NCBI GenBank assembly: GCA_947454485.1
Contig: CANGJJ010000002.1
Coordinates: forward strand, 469,173-533,172
DNA from: Beijerinckiaceae bacterium
Lineage (GTDB): Bacteria; Pseudomonadota; Alphaproteobacteria; Rhizobiales; Beijerinckiaceae
Length of the DNA: 64,000 nucleotides
Reading direction: 5' to 3'
The notes under the pieces are model-generated. The model was not told the origin of the DNA. It searched no databases and saw only the letters and a list, made by a program, of their open reading frames with translations. Numbering within the stretch: position 1 is the first letter of the stretch; each line of letters opens with the position of its first letter. Made by a program: the position numbers and the translations under genes. This document shows, piece by piece, positions 27,786 through 36,572 of the stretch.

Positions 27786-30700
27786 AGCGCAGCGAGCGCA
27801 GCCTCGGCCATTTCTGGCGTGATCTCGTCAATGCGCGGCCCTGCCGTCCAAACCAAAAAGGCGCGCACTGTTTTGGTGGGATCGATCTGCTGCAAGGCGA
27901 GGCGATAGAGCGCGAGCTGCGCGGCATAAGCCACGGGTAGCGCGCCTTCAGCCACTTTGCCGGTTTTGAAATCTGCAATCAGGACGCAGTCCTCACTCTG
28001 CGCCAGACGGTCGATCTGGCCAAGGATAGGCCGTGCCTTGCCCCGAATGACGATATCCCCGCCAAGCGAAACCTCTGCGCGTGAGCCCGGCGCAAAGAGT
28101 GGCGCAAGCGTCGGCTCCTCCAATACATCGAACACTTCACGCAAGACGCGCGCGCGCAAATCCTCCGGCAGACTCATGCCGCGCCGCGCGATATAGCGTT
28201 GCGCAGCGCCCATACGTTGGGCTGCAGGCAGACCGCCCAGATGCTGCAGCAATTCATGCGTCATACGGCCCGCTTGCAGCGCATGGGCACGGAACGCGCG
28301 AGCATCTTCGCTTTGCGGATCCATGTCGGCAGCATCAAGCGCAGAAGACGGACGAATGGGCGCGACAACGGGCGCTTCGCGCGGAGCTGCGCTCAGCAAC
28401 CATTTGGGCGCTGCGGGCTGTGCTGCTGGGGCAATGTGATCATCATCTGCTTCAATCAGCGGCGCGCCATCAGTCAGCCGTAGTACATCCTCGGTTTGAT
28501 CCCAAAGTGACGGAACGCTTTGCATCAGCTCTGACAGAGTGCGCTGCGCCATAAAATACCACGAATCTTGTTCAGGCTGTTTCGTGCCGTGATAGCCCAT
28601 GATGTAAAGGCGCTCTTCTGCACGGGTCATCGCGACATAGAACAGGCGCCGATATTCTTCGGCCTCCCGATCGCGTTCGGCCTCGCGCAGAATGCTCACC
28701 GGTGCAGGATCTGCACTGCTCGAAGGGCTCCAGACGATCAGGGGTTCGGGATTGGCCTCGAGTGAATAGAGCTTGGGTTCATGCTGCGCATTCTTAATCC
28801 GGCAGGTGTCAGGCAGCAGAACAATTTTTGACTCAAGCCCTTTGGCGGCATGAACCGTCAAGACGCGCACACTATTGCTGGCAGCCTCCATATCGCGCTT
28901 GATGCTGATGTCTTGCAGATCATGCAGAAAGGTCTGCAGCGAGGGCACATGACGCTGCTCATGATCAAGGGCGAGTTTTAAAAACTCATCCATCGCGTCG
29001 CGTGCCTCTGGTCCCAGGCGCTTTTGAATCGCGCGTCGTCCACCATCTTCACCGAGCAAATGCGCATAGAAATGGAAGGGCCCTCCCGCCTGCGCGCGCA
29101 CGCGCCATTCGCTGATTCGTGCGAAGGCCTGTTGATGTCTTGTTTCGTCCGATTGGGCGAGAGCCTCGAAGAGGCTGCCCTTACGTTCAGGGGCAAGCGC
29201 CAACAAATCATCATCATTCAAGCCGATGAGTGGTGATTTGAGGACGCAGGCAAGCGAAAGATCATCTTCCGGCAGCAATGCTGTTTTGCCAGCCGCTATT
29301 AAATCCATCACAGCAATACTGTCGAGCAATTGCAAACGGTCAGCGCCCGCAACCGGCACATCGCTTTCTTTCAAAGCGCGAATGACTGAATCGAAAAAGG
29401 CGTTCCGTCGGCGTACCAGAATCATAATATCGCCGGGGCGAATATGACGCGCGCGGCCATGTTCATCGCTCACCCGTTCGGGTGATTGTGGTGCCAGCCA
29501 GCGGCTGATCACAAAGGCAATGCGTTTGGCGAGGATTGAGGAGGGATCATATTTATCCTTCACATCCAGCGGCAACTGCCAGTCACGCTCTTCCTCGCCG
29601 TCCCGTCCTTCAATGCGCGGCCAAAGCTCGACGACACTGGGCAGGTCATGTTTGAGCGCCATGTGAACGGTCGCGACATTGTCGCTGGTCAAGCCTTTGC
29701 GATTCACCTCATGGGCAAAGACAGAATCGACAGCGCGCAAAATCCCCGGCGCAGATCGGAAGGAGAGCTGCAGTGGAACAAGAGCAAAATCCAATTTCGC
29801 ATTGCGGCATTGGGTTTCGAAATGCTGACGCATATTTTCAAATTCAGCCGGATCCGCGCCTTGAAAAGAGTAGATCGACTGTTTCTCGTCACCCACCGCA
29901 AAGAATGTGCGCTTGACTTCTCGCTGGCCTTGGCCAGCCATAAATTCTTCGGCGAGAGCTTTAAGAATATGCCATTGCGCCGGGGACGTATCTTGCGCCT
30001 CATCAACGAGGATATGGTCAATGCCGGAGTCGAGTTTGAACAAAACCCATCCTGGCGATGTCTGTAGCAATAAGCGCCGGACTGTCTCGATCAGATCCTC
30101 AAAATCGAGTACGCCGCGCATTTGCTTGGCAAGCGCATAACGCTGCAAGATCGCCTGACCCAATCGAATGAGCGCGGCAGATTTTTCCAGACAAGCCACC
30201 GCTTTGCGCGTCTCAAGAACTGTGCAGACGCGTTCTTGTTCTTTGAGCAAGAGCGCATCAAGGCTGGGCGCTTTCTTGGCGAGAGGTTTGGTGATGATGC
30301 TGGCGCGCGGCGTCATCTTCTGAGTCAGGAAGACAGACAAATAATGTTCGCGGCGACGCGACCCTTTAGAGTTAAATGCTGCGCGAAAATCGGCAGCGCG
30401 TTCCTTTTCGGTTTTTGAGCCCTCGGCGAGCTGTGCCGCAAGGTCGAGCCAGCTTGTGGGATCAATCCCGCCCTCTGTCAAAGAGTCGTCCAGCTCTGCA
30501 GCGCTGAGATTGGTTGAAATATCGAGCGCTGTGCGCAGGCGCTCATAATAGCGATCCACATCTCCGCCACAGGAGTCCAGAATGCGCGCAAGGCTCTCGC
30601 GTTTATTCAAGACGTCGCGCAACAATGTGTCGAAATCATCCGCACTTGTTTGGCCGCTGATGAGAGCAAGGGCCTTCGCAATGGGCGCAACTTCTTCGTG

Positions 30701-31213
30701 GCCGGCCTGCGTCAAGACCTCGTCACGCGCAACTTTGAGAAACTCTGCCTGCTCCTCATCTTCAATCACGCGAAAATGCGAAGCAACATTGGCTTCAAAG
30801 GGAAAGAGATGCAGCAAGCGTTCGCAGAAGGCATGGATGGTTTGAATCTTCAGACCGCCGGGTGTCTCGACTGTGCGCGCAAAAAGACGACGTGCGAAGT
30901 CCAGCCGCTCACGCGTGAAGGGAGCGCCTGTCTTGCGGATCTCAGCCTCAAGCGCGGCATCATCAAGCGAGGTCCATTTGGCCAAAGTGTCGAAGACGCG
31001 CAGCGACATATTGGCGGCCGCGGCTTTGGTAAAAGTCAGACACAAAATTTTCGACGGCGGTACGCCATCGAGCAGCAGGCGAATCACGCGCTGCGTGAGA
31101 ACATGGGTCTTGCCCGAACCTGCATTAGCTGACACCCAAGCGGTGAGCGCAGGGTCAGAGGCCCGCAGCTGATCCTCTAACGTCTTGGGTGGTATGGCAT
31201 GACGCAAGGCCAT
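27782..31213 (-). CDS. addA: Double-strand break repair helicase-nuclease AddA
   Basis: A 1143-residue UvrD-type helicase with a C-terminal RecB-like nuclease. SANAGSGKTHVLTQRVIRLL is Walker A, DHILVDEAQDTSPAQWHILK is motif II, and RLFYVAMTRAEERLY is motif VI. IADFKTGKVAEG in the last 60 residues, with ILGQIDRL before it, gives the nuclease Asp and Asp-x-Lys. The start at 31213 overlaps the addB stop by one base (TAATG). AddAB replaces RecBCD in alphaproteobacteria. Confidence 0.96.
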   Translation of the reverse strand: MALRHAIPPKTLEDQLRASDPALTAWVSANAGSGKTHVLTQRVIRLLLDGVPPSKILCLTFTKAAAANMSLRVFDTLAKWTSLDDAALEAEIRKTGAPFTRERLDFARRLFARTVETPGGLKIQTIHAFCERLLHLFPFEANVASHFRVIEDEEQAEFLKVARDEVLTQAGHEEVAPIAKALALISGQTSADDFDTLLRDVLNKRESLARILDSCGGDVDRYYERLRTALDISTNLSAAELDDSLTEGGIDPTSWLDLAAQLAEGSKTEKERAADFRAAFNSKGSRRREHYLSVFLTQKMTPRASIITKPLAKKAPSLDALLLKEQERVCTVLETRKAVACLEKSAALIRLGQAILQRYALAKQMRGVLDFEDLIETVRRLLLQTSPGWVLFKLDSGIDHILVDEAQDTSPAQWHILKALAEEFMAGQGQREVKRTFFAVGDEKQSIYSFQGADPAEFENMRQHFETQCRNAKLDFALVPLQLSFRSAPGILRAVDSVFAHEVNRKGLTSDNVATVHMALKHDLPSVVELWPRIEGRDGEEERDWQLPLDVKDKYDPSSILAKRIAFVISRWLAPQSPERVSDEHGRARHIRPGDIMILVRRRNAFFDSVIRALKESDVPVAGADRLQLLDSIAVMDLIAAGKTALLPEDDLSLACVLKSPLIGLNDDDLLALAPERKGSLFEALAQSDETRHQQAFARISEWRVRAQAGGPFHFYAHLLGEDGGRRAIQKRLGPEARDAMDEFLKLALDHEQRHVPSLQTFLHDLQDISIKRDMEAASNSVRVLTVHAAKGLESKIVLLPDTCRIKNAQHEPKLYSLEANPEPLIVWSPSSSADPAPVSILREAERDREAEEYRRLFYVAMTRAEERLYIMGYHGTKQPEQDSWYFMAQRTLSELMQSVPSLWDQTEDVLRLTDGAPLIEADDDHIAPAAQPAAPKWLLSAAPREAPVVAPIRPSSALDAADMDPQSEDARAFRAHALQAGRMTHELLQHLGGLPAAQRMGAAQRYIARRGMSLPEDLRARVLREVFDVLEEPTLAPLFAPGSRAEVSLGGDIVIRGKARPILGQIDRLAQSEDCVLIADFKTGKVAEGALPVAYAAQLALYRLALQQIDPTKTVRAFLVWTAGPRIDEITPEMAEAALAAL

Positions 31214-34200
31214 TATTCCGCACTCCCCGCCGACGACCATTCGCGCACACGCGCCAGATGATCATAAGTGCCCCATTCATTGGTGAATTGCGGATAGGGG
31301 CGCGGAAGATAGGCGGTCGATTCTTTGCGGAATTGATTGAGCAAAACGACCAGGCCGGCATATTGCTCATTTGACAATTCGCGAAAGCTCATTTCGTCAG
31401 GTGCTTTCACTGGCGTACAAACAAAACCCTTCGAACCACCCAGTTTCAGATAAGTGGCACTCTCAACAGGCTGCTTGGGCACATCAAAGGCGCCGCGCTC
31501 GACCATAGCTGCCTCGAGCGTCAACTGTGGCGCAAAACCAGCTTTGATCTCTTTGGGCGTCGGCACGCGGCCAGATTTATAATCGAGCACATCAAGACTG
31601 CCATCGCGCAAACGATCAATGCGGTCGGCCACACCACTTAATTTGAATGTGCTGCCATCTTCGAGTGGAATGACAAGAGTTCCGCTTTGTTCGGGCAAGA
31701 TTTCGACAATTTCAGTGCGTCTCTGCTGTTCCCAGTCGACGAATTTGGTGAGTGCAGTGACATGACGTGGCCAGACAAAGGCACGGAACTCCGCATTCTT
31801 CATCAGCTCTGCAAAAGCTTCGCGCGCAGTATTCAGCAAGCCTGTGGCAGCATCTGCGGGCAGCGCACCTTTGGGATGGGTGAGGGTAAATTGCGCCAAA
31901 ACATCATGCAGCAAAATACCAGATTCACGCGCACCCGCTTCTGCGCCAATCGGCTCGAGTGGTTTCAGCCGCAAGATGCGTTCGGCATAGATGGCATAAG
32001 GATCGCGGCGCAAAGTCTCGATTCGCGTGACGCTCAGCGAGCTGGGGCGCAGATGAAGCGCTGGTTTTGGCAAGGGGCGCTCGCTGCGCTCACCCGCCTC
32101 ACCATCTCCATCAAGTTTACGCGCCCATTGCAGCACACGCGTGCCTTTGCCTTTACACGCAGACCAAGCCGCTTCGCCTGAGAGGGCTGCAATACGTTGC
32201 AAGAAGCGCGAGGGGACAGTGGGTGAGCCGCCGCGTTTCAATGCGCGGGTGATGACGATGGTCTCATTGCCCATGGCCTGCGAAAAGTCATGCGCCGTTT
32301 GTCCGATGCGGCGTTCGGGCGATGACAGACCCAGCTCAATGCGCATGGGACGATTGAGAAAAGCATCAACCTGCGATTGTGGTGGCCAGAGTGATTCATC
32401 AAGGCCACCCAGAATGACAAGGTCAGCTGGTAGCAAGCGTGCTTCCAGAAGACCCAAGATCTTGAGACGTGGATGCGCGCGCTGTGCACCGCGCACGACA
32501 CTCTCGCGTGCGATCTGGTCAAAGAGCAGAGCATAATCTTCGAGCCGCAGCATCAAAGTTGCTGCATGGGTCTGCAGCTCGCTCAAAAGTTCATCAAGCG
32601 CGGCCGCTGCGGGGGTTGCCTCTGTGACGCCGCGCAACAGATCATCGAGACAGGCGAGATGAGCTTTAGCAAATTGCGTCAGACTATGCTCGCCCTCAAG
32701 CGCCCGCAGAGGCGCAAGCGCAGCCTCGACCTCGGCACCCAGTTTGCGCAGTCGCTTCCATTGCGTCTCATCCATCGCGCGCACGGCTGGATGAGCATCG
32801 CGTTTGGTGCTGGCGATTTCGGCTTGGGCGATGGCACTCAACAGATCAGCATCATCCGCCAATGGCAGGCGCAGAACAGCCATGTCGAGCAGGCGCGCGT
32901 CTTCGTCCATCTCAGTCCGCTGCCGCCCGAGACGACAGAAAGGATGCGACAGAAGAGCCAGAAGCGACAGGCCGGGCTTGCGCGTGACAGCCGCTTCAAC
33001 GAGCAGCGCCGACAGCCCCCCTTCGGGCGTGGTTGCGAGCGGTGCACCACCTGAATCGTCGATCTTAATCTGCCAACGGGCGAGCTCTGCACGCACACGA
33101 TTGGCCAAGGAACGATCAGGCGTGATGAGCGAAGCAGTTTTGTTGGGGGTCTCCAAAGCCTCGCGCATCATGAGCGCGATGGCGAGACCCTCTTCGCGCT
33201 CGTCACTTGCCTCCACAACTGTGATGTCTTGCAACGCGCGTGGTACATCGCCGGCAAAATTCTGCCAGGCTTCGGTCGTATCAGCAGGGCGAAGCGCCTC
33301 ACTGAGGAGATGTCGGCGCGCGGCCAGAGCGGGGCCTGGCTCGCCAAGTTCCGTGACATCAGATCGCTCGACCTGCAGAGTGCGCAGCAAGCGGTGCAAT
33401 GTATATTGCGGATGACCGGCAGACCCATCGAGCCGCTGATCCTTGTCGCCACCAATCGCCTGCCAGGTGGTATCATCGAGCAAGAGATCAAGTCCCGGCA
33501 GAACGACCGCACCTTGCGGTGAGCGCGCAATGGCAGCGAGCAATTGGGCAGTGGCGTGATTGCTGCCCGTCGAGCCAATCGCGATCACAGGCCCATCGGT
33601 CTCACTCTCTTGAATGCGCGCGACTTCGGCCTCAATGAGCAAAGCAGTGCGCTCGGCGCGGTCAACCAGATCAAGCTCTTTGAGATGAGCTGGCCAGATC
33701 GTCGTGGCGATTTGCAAGAAGCGCAGCGTCTTCTTCCAATAGTCATCAAATTCGGGCGGGGCGAGATGATTGATCCGCTCCCAATCAACGCCTTCAATCG
33801 TCATCTCATCAATGAGCGCAGCGAGATCTTTGGCGAGTGACCACGCCTGTGCGGGGCCCGGTGCGATGAGCGGCGCACGTTCAGCATCACGGGCAGCTGC
33901 TTGCAAAGAGGCTGTCCATCGCAGAATGAGCGTGGTGAGATCAAGACGGCGCTGCATATCGCTGATCGCATCTGGTATGCCATCGAGCACGCCGTCGCTC
34001 TGTCCATCGAACATGAGCGAGGTCTCGACCGCATCCATCTGTCCGAGTGGTACGATCTGCGGCAGCAATGCCAAGCCAGATGTCGAGAGCTGTGCAAAAT
34101 CATGCGCCAGACCGCGCGCGGCGCGGCGTGTGGGCACATAGATCGTCGCGCTCGCCAAAGCGAGTGGGCCAGACTCTGCGCTGAAGCCCGGAATGATTTC

Positions 34201-34287
34201 GCCCGCCAGAAGAGCGCGCGCGAAAGTTGACAGATAAGGCACGCCCGGTGGGATTGTATAGACGCGGGGGCGGCGCGGCGTGCTCAT
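31213..34287 (-). CDS. addB: Double-strand break repair protein AddB
   Basis: A 1024-residue partner of AddA with an inactivated helicase fold and a C-terminal nuclease (KLSGVADRIDRLRDGSLDVL, then DYKSGRVPTPKE). ATIYVPTRRAARGLAHDFA and VILGGLDESLWPPQSQVDAF are alphaproteobacterial AddB landmarks. The ATG at 34287 is three bases from the murU stop codon; an extension to 34359 would run into that gene. Co-transcribed with addA. Confidence 0.95.
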   Translation of the reverse strand: MSTPRRPRVYTIPPGVPYLSTFARALLAGEIIPGFSAESGPLALASATIYVPTRRAARGLAHDFAQLSTSGLALLPQIVPLGQMDAVETSLMFDGQSDGVLDGIPDAISDMQRRLDLTTLILRWTASLQAAARDAERAPLIAPGPAQAWSLAKDLAALIDEMTIEGVDWERINHLAPPEFDDYWKKTLRFLQIATTIWPAHLKELDLVDRAERTALLIEAEVARIQESETDGPVIAIGSTGSNHATAQLLAAIARSPQGAVVLPGLDLLLDDTTWQAIGGDKDQRLDGSAGHPQYTLHRLLRTLQVERSDVTELGEPGPALAARRHLLSEALRPADTTEAWQNFAGDVPRALQDITVVEASDEREEGLAIALMMREALETPNKTASLITPDRSLANRVRAELARWQIKIDDSGGAPLATTPEGGLSALLVEAAVTRKPGLSLLALLSHPFCRLGRQRTEMDEDARLLDMAVLRLPLADDADLLSAIAQAEIASTKRDAHPAVRAMDETQWKRLRKLGAEVEAALAPLRALEGEHSLTQFAKAHLACLDDLLRGVTEATPAAAALDELLSELQTHAATLMLRLEDYALLFDQIARESVVRGAQRAHPRLKILGLLEARLLPADLVILGGLDESLWPPQSQVDAFLNRPMRIELGLSSPERRIGQTAHDFSQAMGNETIVITRALKRGGSPTVPSRFLQRIAALSGEAAWSACKGKGTRVLQWARKLDGDGEAGERSERPLPKPALHLRPSSLSVTRIETLRRDPYAIYAERILRLKPLEPIGAEAGARESGILLHDVLAQFTLTHPKGALPADAATGLLNTAREAFAELMKNAEFRAFVWPRHVTALTKFVDWEQQRRTEIVEILPEQSGTLVIPLEDGSTFKLSGVADRIDRLRDGSLDVLDYKSGRVPTPKEIKAGFAPQLTLEAAMVERGAFDVPKQPVESATYLKLGGSKGFVCTPVKAPDEMSFRELSNEQYAGLVVLLNQFRKESTAYLPRPYPQFTNEWGTYDHLARVREWSSAGSAE

Positions 34288-34289
34288 GC

Positions 34290-35015
34290 TCAAAGCGCCA
34301 ACTGCGCGAGCACTTGCTCGGCCTCGTTGACAGCGTCGGGCGTTCCCACATGAAGCCACAGGCCATCGAGCGCGACACCAAAGAGGCGACCTTTTTGCGC
34401 AGCCTCAAAAAAGAAAGGTGCCAAGCGAAATATGTCCCGCTCATCTTGCGCGAAAACATCCGGCTTCACGATCCCAACGCCAGAATAGACAAAGGCAGCT
34501 GCCTCGGTCTCGGCCCGTTTGGTCAAGCGACCGGTCTCGTCCATGTGAAAATCTCCACTCCAGTCGACACCGACACTGGTGGAGGTGGAGGCGACAAGCA
34601 ACAAGGCATCCATCAGGTCAGGATTCCACATGTCGCGCAGTCGTTGAAGATTATGCCCTTCGCCTTCGATCCAGAATGCATCTGTATTGGCGATGAAGAA
34701 AGCATCTGACCCCAAATGGGGTAGAGCTTTTTTGATACCGCCGCCTTGATCGAGCAAGAGCGCGCGCTCATCCGAGATAACAATCTGCGGTGCCTGTCTG
34801 GCGCTCACATGAGCTTCGATCTGGTCGGCAAGATAATGCACATTGACGACGGCTTTGGTGATGCCGCCGCGCGCGAAATCATCGAGCACATAATCAAGCA
34901 GTGCCTTGCCGCGCACTTTGATCAACGGCTTGGGTCTTGTGTTGGTGAGCGGGCGCATGCGCGTGCCAAGCCCAGCGGCAAAGACCATGGCCGTATTGAG
35001 AGGCGCAGCGCTCAT
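34290..35015 (-). CDS. murU: N-acetylmuramate 1-phosphate uridylyltransferase (MurU-like)
   Basis: A 241-residue nucleotidyltransferase. MVFAAGLGTRMRPLTNTRPK at the N terminus is the NTP-binding loop with its Lys (PKPLIKVRGKALLDYVLDD). VNVHYLADQIEAHV and FFIANTDAFWI follow. Directly downstream of an AmgK-type kinase, it fits the MurNAc recycling shortcut: AmgK makes MurNAc-1-phosphate and MurU makes UDP-MurNAc, bypassing MurA and so the target of fosfomycin. The pairing with amgK makes the call firm. Confidence 0.88.
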   Translation of the reverse strand: MSAAPLNTAMVFAAGLGTRMRPLTNTRPKPLIKVRGKALLDYVLDDFARGGITKAVVNVHYLADQIEAHVSARQAPQIVISDERALLLDQGGGIKKALPHLGSDAFFIANTDAFWIEGEGHNLQRLRDMWNPDLMDALLLVASTSTSVGVDWSGDFHMDETGRLTKRAETEAAAFVYSGVGIVKPDVFAQDERDIFRLAPFFFEAAQKGRLFGVALDGLWLHVGTPDAVNEAEQVLAQLAL

Positions 35016-35024
35016 ACGAGCTCC

Positions 35025-36572
35025 TTATGAGCGCGAGGTGAGAATGCGCGGCAGATATTCCTCGTACCAAGCGCGCAAGGCGGCCAGATCGGGATGAGCA
35101 AGGTCTTTGGCAAGATAGCGTTCCACGCGGGGCAAATGAGCTAGATACTGCGGCTTTCCATCGCGGCGGTCCAGCCGCGCGAAGATGCCAAGAATCTTGG
35201 TCGCTCGTTGCGCCCCTAATATCGCATAGGACATGGCAAAAGCTGACATGTCGAATTCGGGCGTGTCGTGACGACGCTGGCGCGTGTAATGGGTGAGCAG
35301 TTTCAGCTCAAGCTCATCTGGAACGTCCACGCGCGCATCTTGCAGCAAAGAGACAAGATCATAAGCGGGATGACCTTGTACGCAGTCCTGAAAATCAATG
35401 ATGCCGACCTTTTGCAGGCCTTCGCGTTCCGGCAACCAGATCAGATTGGGCGAATGATAATCGCGCAAAGACCATGTGGAGGGAGCGGCGCAGACTTTCT
35501 CAAGCAGAGGTTGCCACAGATTGAGGAAGGTCGCACGTGCGCCAGAGCTTAGCGCGCTGCGCGCAATATGGGGTGCATACCAATCAAGAATGAGTTCGAC
35601 CTCGATCAGCAGTGCGTCCATATCATAGCGCGGAATATAATAGCTCTCCTCATCGGTCACGGGCACTTCGCGCGGCAGATCGCGCGCATGCAAAGCGGCC
35701 AGAACGGAGGTTGCCTCACCATAGCGCTCAGGGATGGGGCCGTGATCATCAACAACGCCCAGCGTGCCGAAATCTTCGAGTACGGCGAGACCTGCCTGCG
35801 CATCAAAGGCAAAGATCTTCGGCGCGGAGAAGCCTTGGGCGCGCAGGCCCTGATCGATCGCGATGAAGGGGCGAATGTCTTCCGCCAAACGTGCGAGGCT
35901 TGAATAGGATTTGCCATAGCGAATGGGCGGGCCATCAGGACGTGGTGGCGAGATCATCAAAATCGCGCGCGAGCCATCGGCTTTTTCAAGCCGCTCATAA
36001 GCGCGCACAGACGCATCGCCCTGCATATAGCTGCGTTTTGCATCGGACCAACCAGAGCGCTGCAGCAGAGAATGGATATTGCGCTCGCGCTCCACACGCT
36101 CTCCCAAAGCACCATAGCCTGTGATGGTCGCGATGCGATGTTCTGCGCCGCGATGCCCGGCCAGAATGAGCGAAATATCGAGACGATCAGGCGGCAGAGT
36201 GCCAGCCTTCTCCGCCCATTCAACCATCAGCAAGGCACCGTCAGAGGCCTCGTCCCAACCAAGTTCGGCAAGCTCTGAAGGATCGCGGATGCGATAGAGA
36301 TCCGCATGAACGATGGGAAAATTCTCGGATGTATAAACCTGCATCAAAGTGAAAGTCGGGCTTGGCACTTCAAGCTCCGGATCTTTCATCAAGGCGCGGA
36401 TCAGCGCGCGGGCAAAAGTTGTTTTGCCTGCGCCCAAATCACCCGAGAGGGTGATGAGATCATTGGCGCCGACCAGCGGGACGATACGCTGCGCGAGTTC
36501 TTGTGTGGCGGCCTCATCGGGAAGATCGATGGTCCAGACATTGTCTGTATGGGTCTGGATCATGGCCATCAT
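35025..36572 (-). CDS. TsaE-AmgK fusion: t6A ATPase joined to a MurNAc/GlcNAc anomeric kinase
   Basis: A 515-residue two-domain protein. Residues 1 to about 155 are TsaE, the ATPase for N6-threonylcarbamoyladenosine in tRNA, with ITLSGDLGAGKTTFARALIR, PSPTFTLMQVY and HADLYRIRDPSELAELGWDE. Residues from about 165 are an aminoglycoside-phosphotransferase-like kinase with WSLRDYHSPNLIWL and GIIDFQDCVQGHPAYDLVSL, matching AmgK of cell-wall recycling; the first His of the usual HxD is Leu. Start overlaps the divL stop (ATGA). murU follows 9 bases later. The fusion itself is known in Rhizobiales to my knowledge. Confidence 0.92.
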   Translation of the reverse strand: MMAMIQTHTDNVWTIDLPDEAATQELAQRIVPLVGANDLITLSGDLGAGKTTFARALIRALMKDPELEVPSPTFTLMQVYTSENFPIVHADLYRIRDPSELAELGWDEASDGALLMVEWAEKAGTLPPDRLDISLILAGHRGAEHRIATITGYGALGERVERERNIHSLLQRSGWSDAKRSYMQGDASVRAYERLEKADGSRAILMISPPRPDGPPIRYGKSYSSLARLAEDIRPFIAIDQGLRAQGFSAPKIFAFDAQAGLAVLEDFGTLGVVDDHGPIPERYGEATSVLAALHARDLPREVPVTDEESYYIPRYDMDALLIEVELILDWYAPHIARSALSSGARATFLNLWQPLLEKVCAAPSTWSLRDYHSPNLIWLPEREGLQKVGIIDFQDCVQGHPAYDLVSLLQDARVDVPDELELKLLTHYTRQRRHDTPEFDMSAFAMSYAILGAQRATKILGIFARLDRRDGKPQYLAHLPRVERYLAKDLAHPDLAALRAWYEEYLPRILTSRS

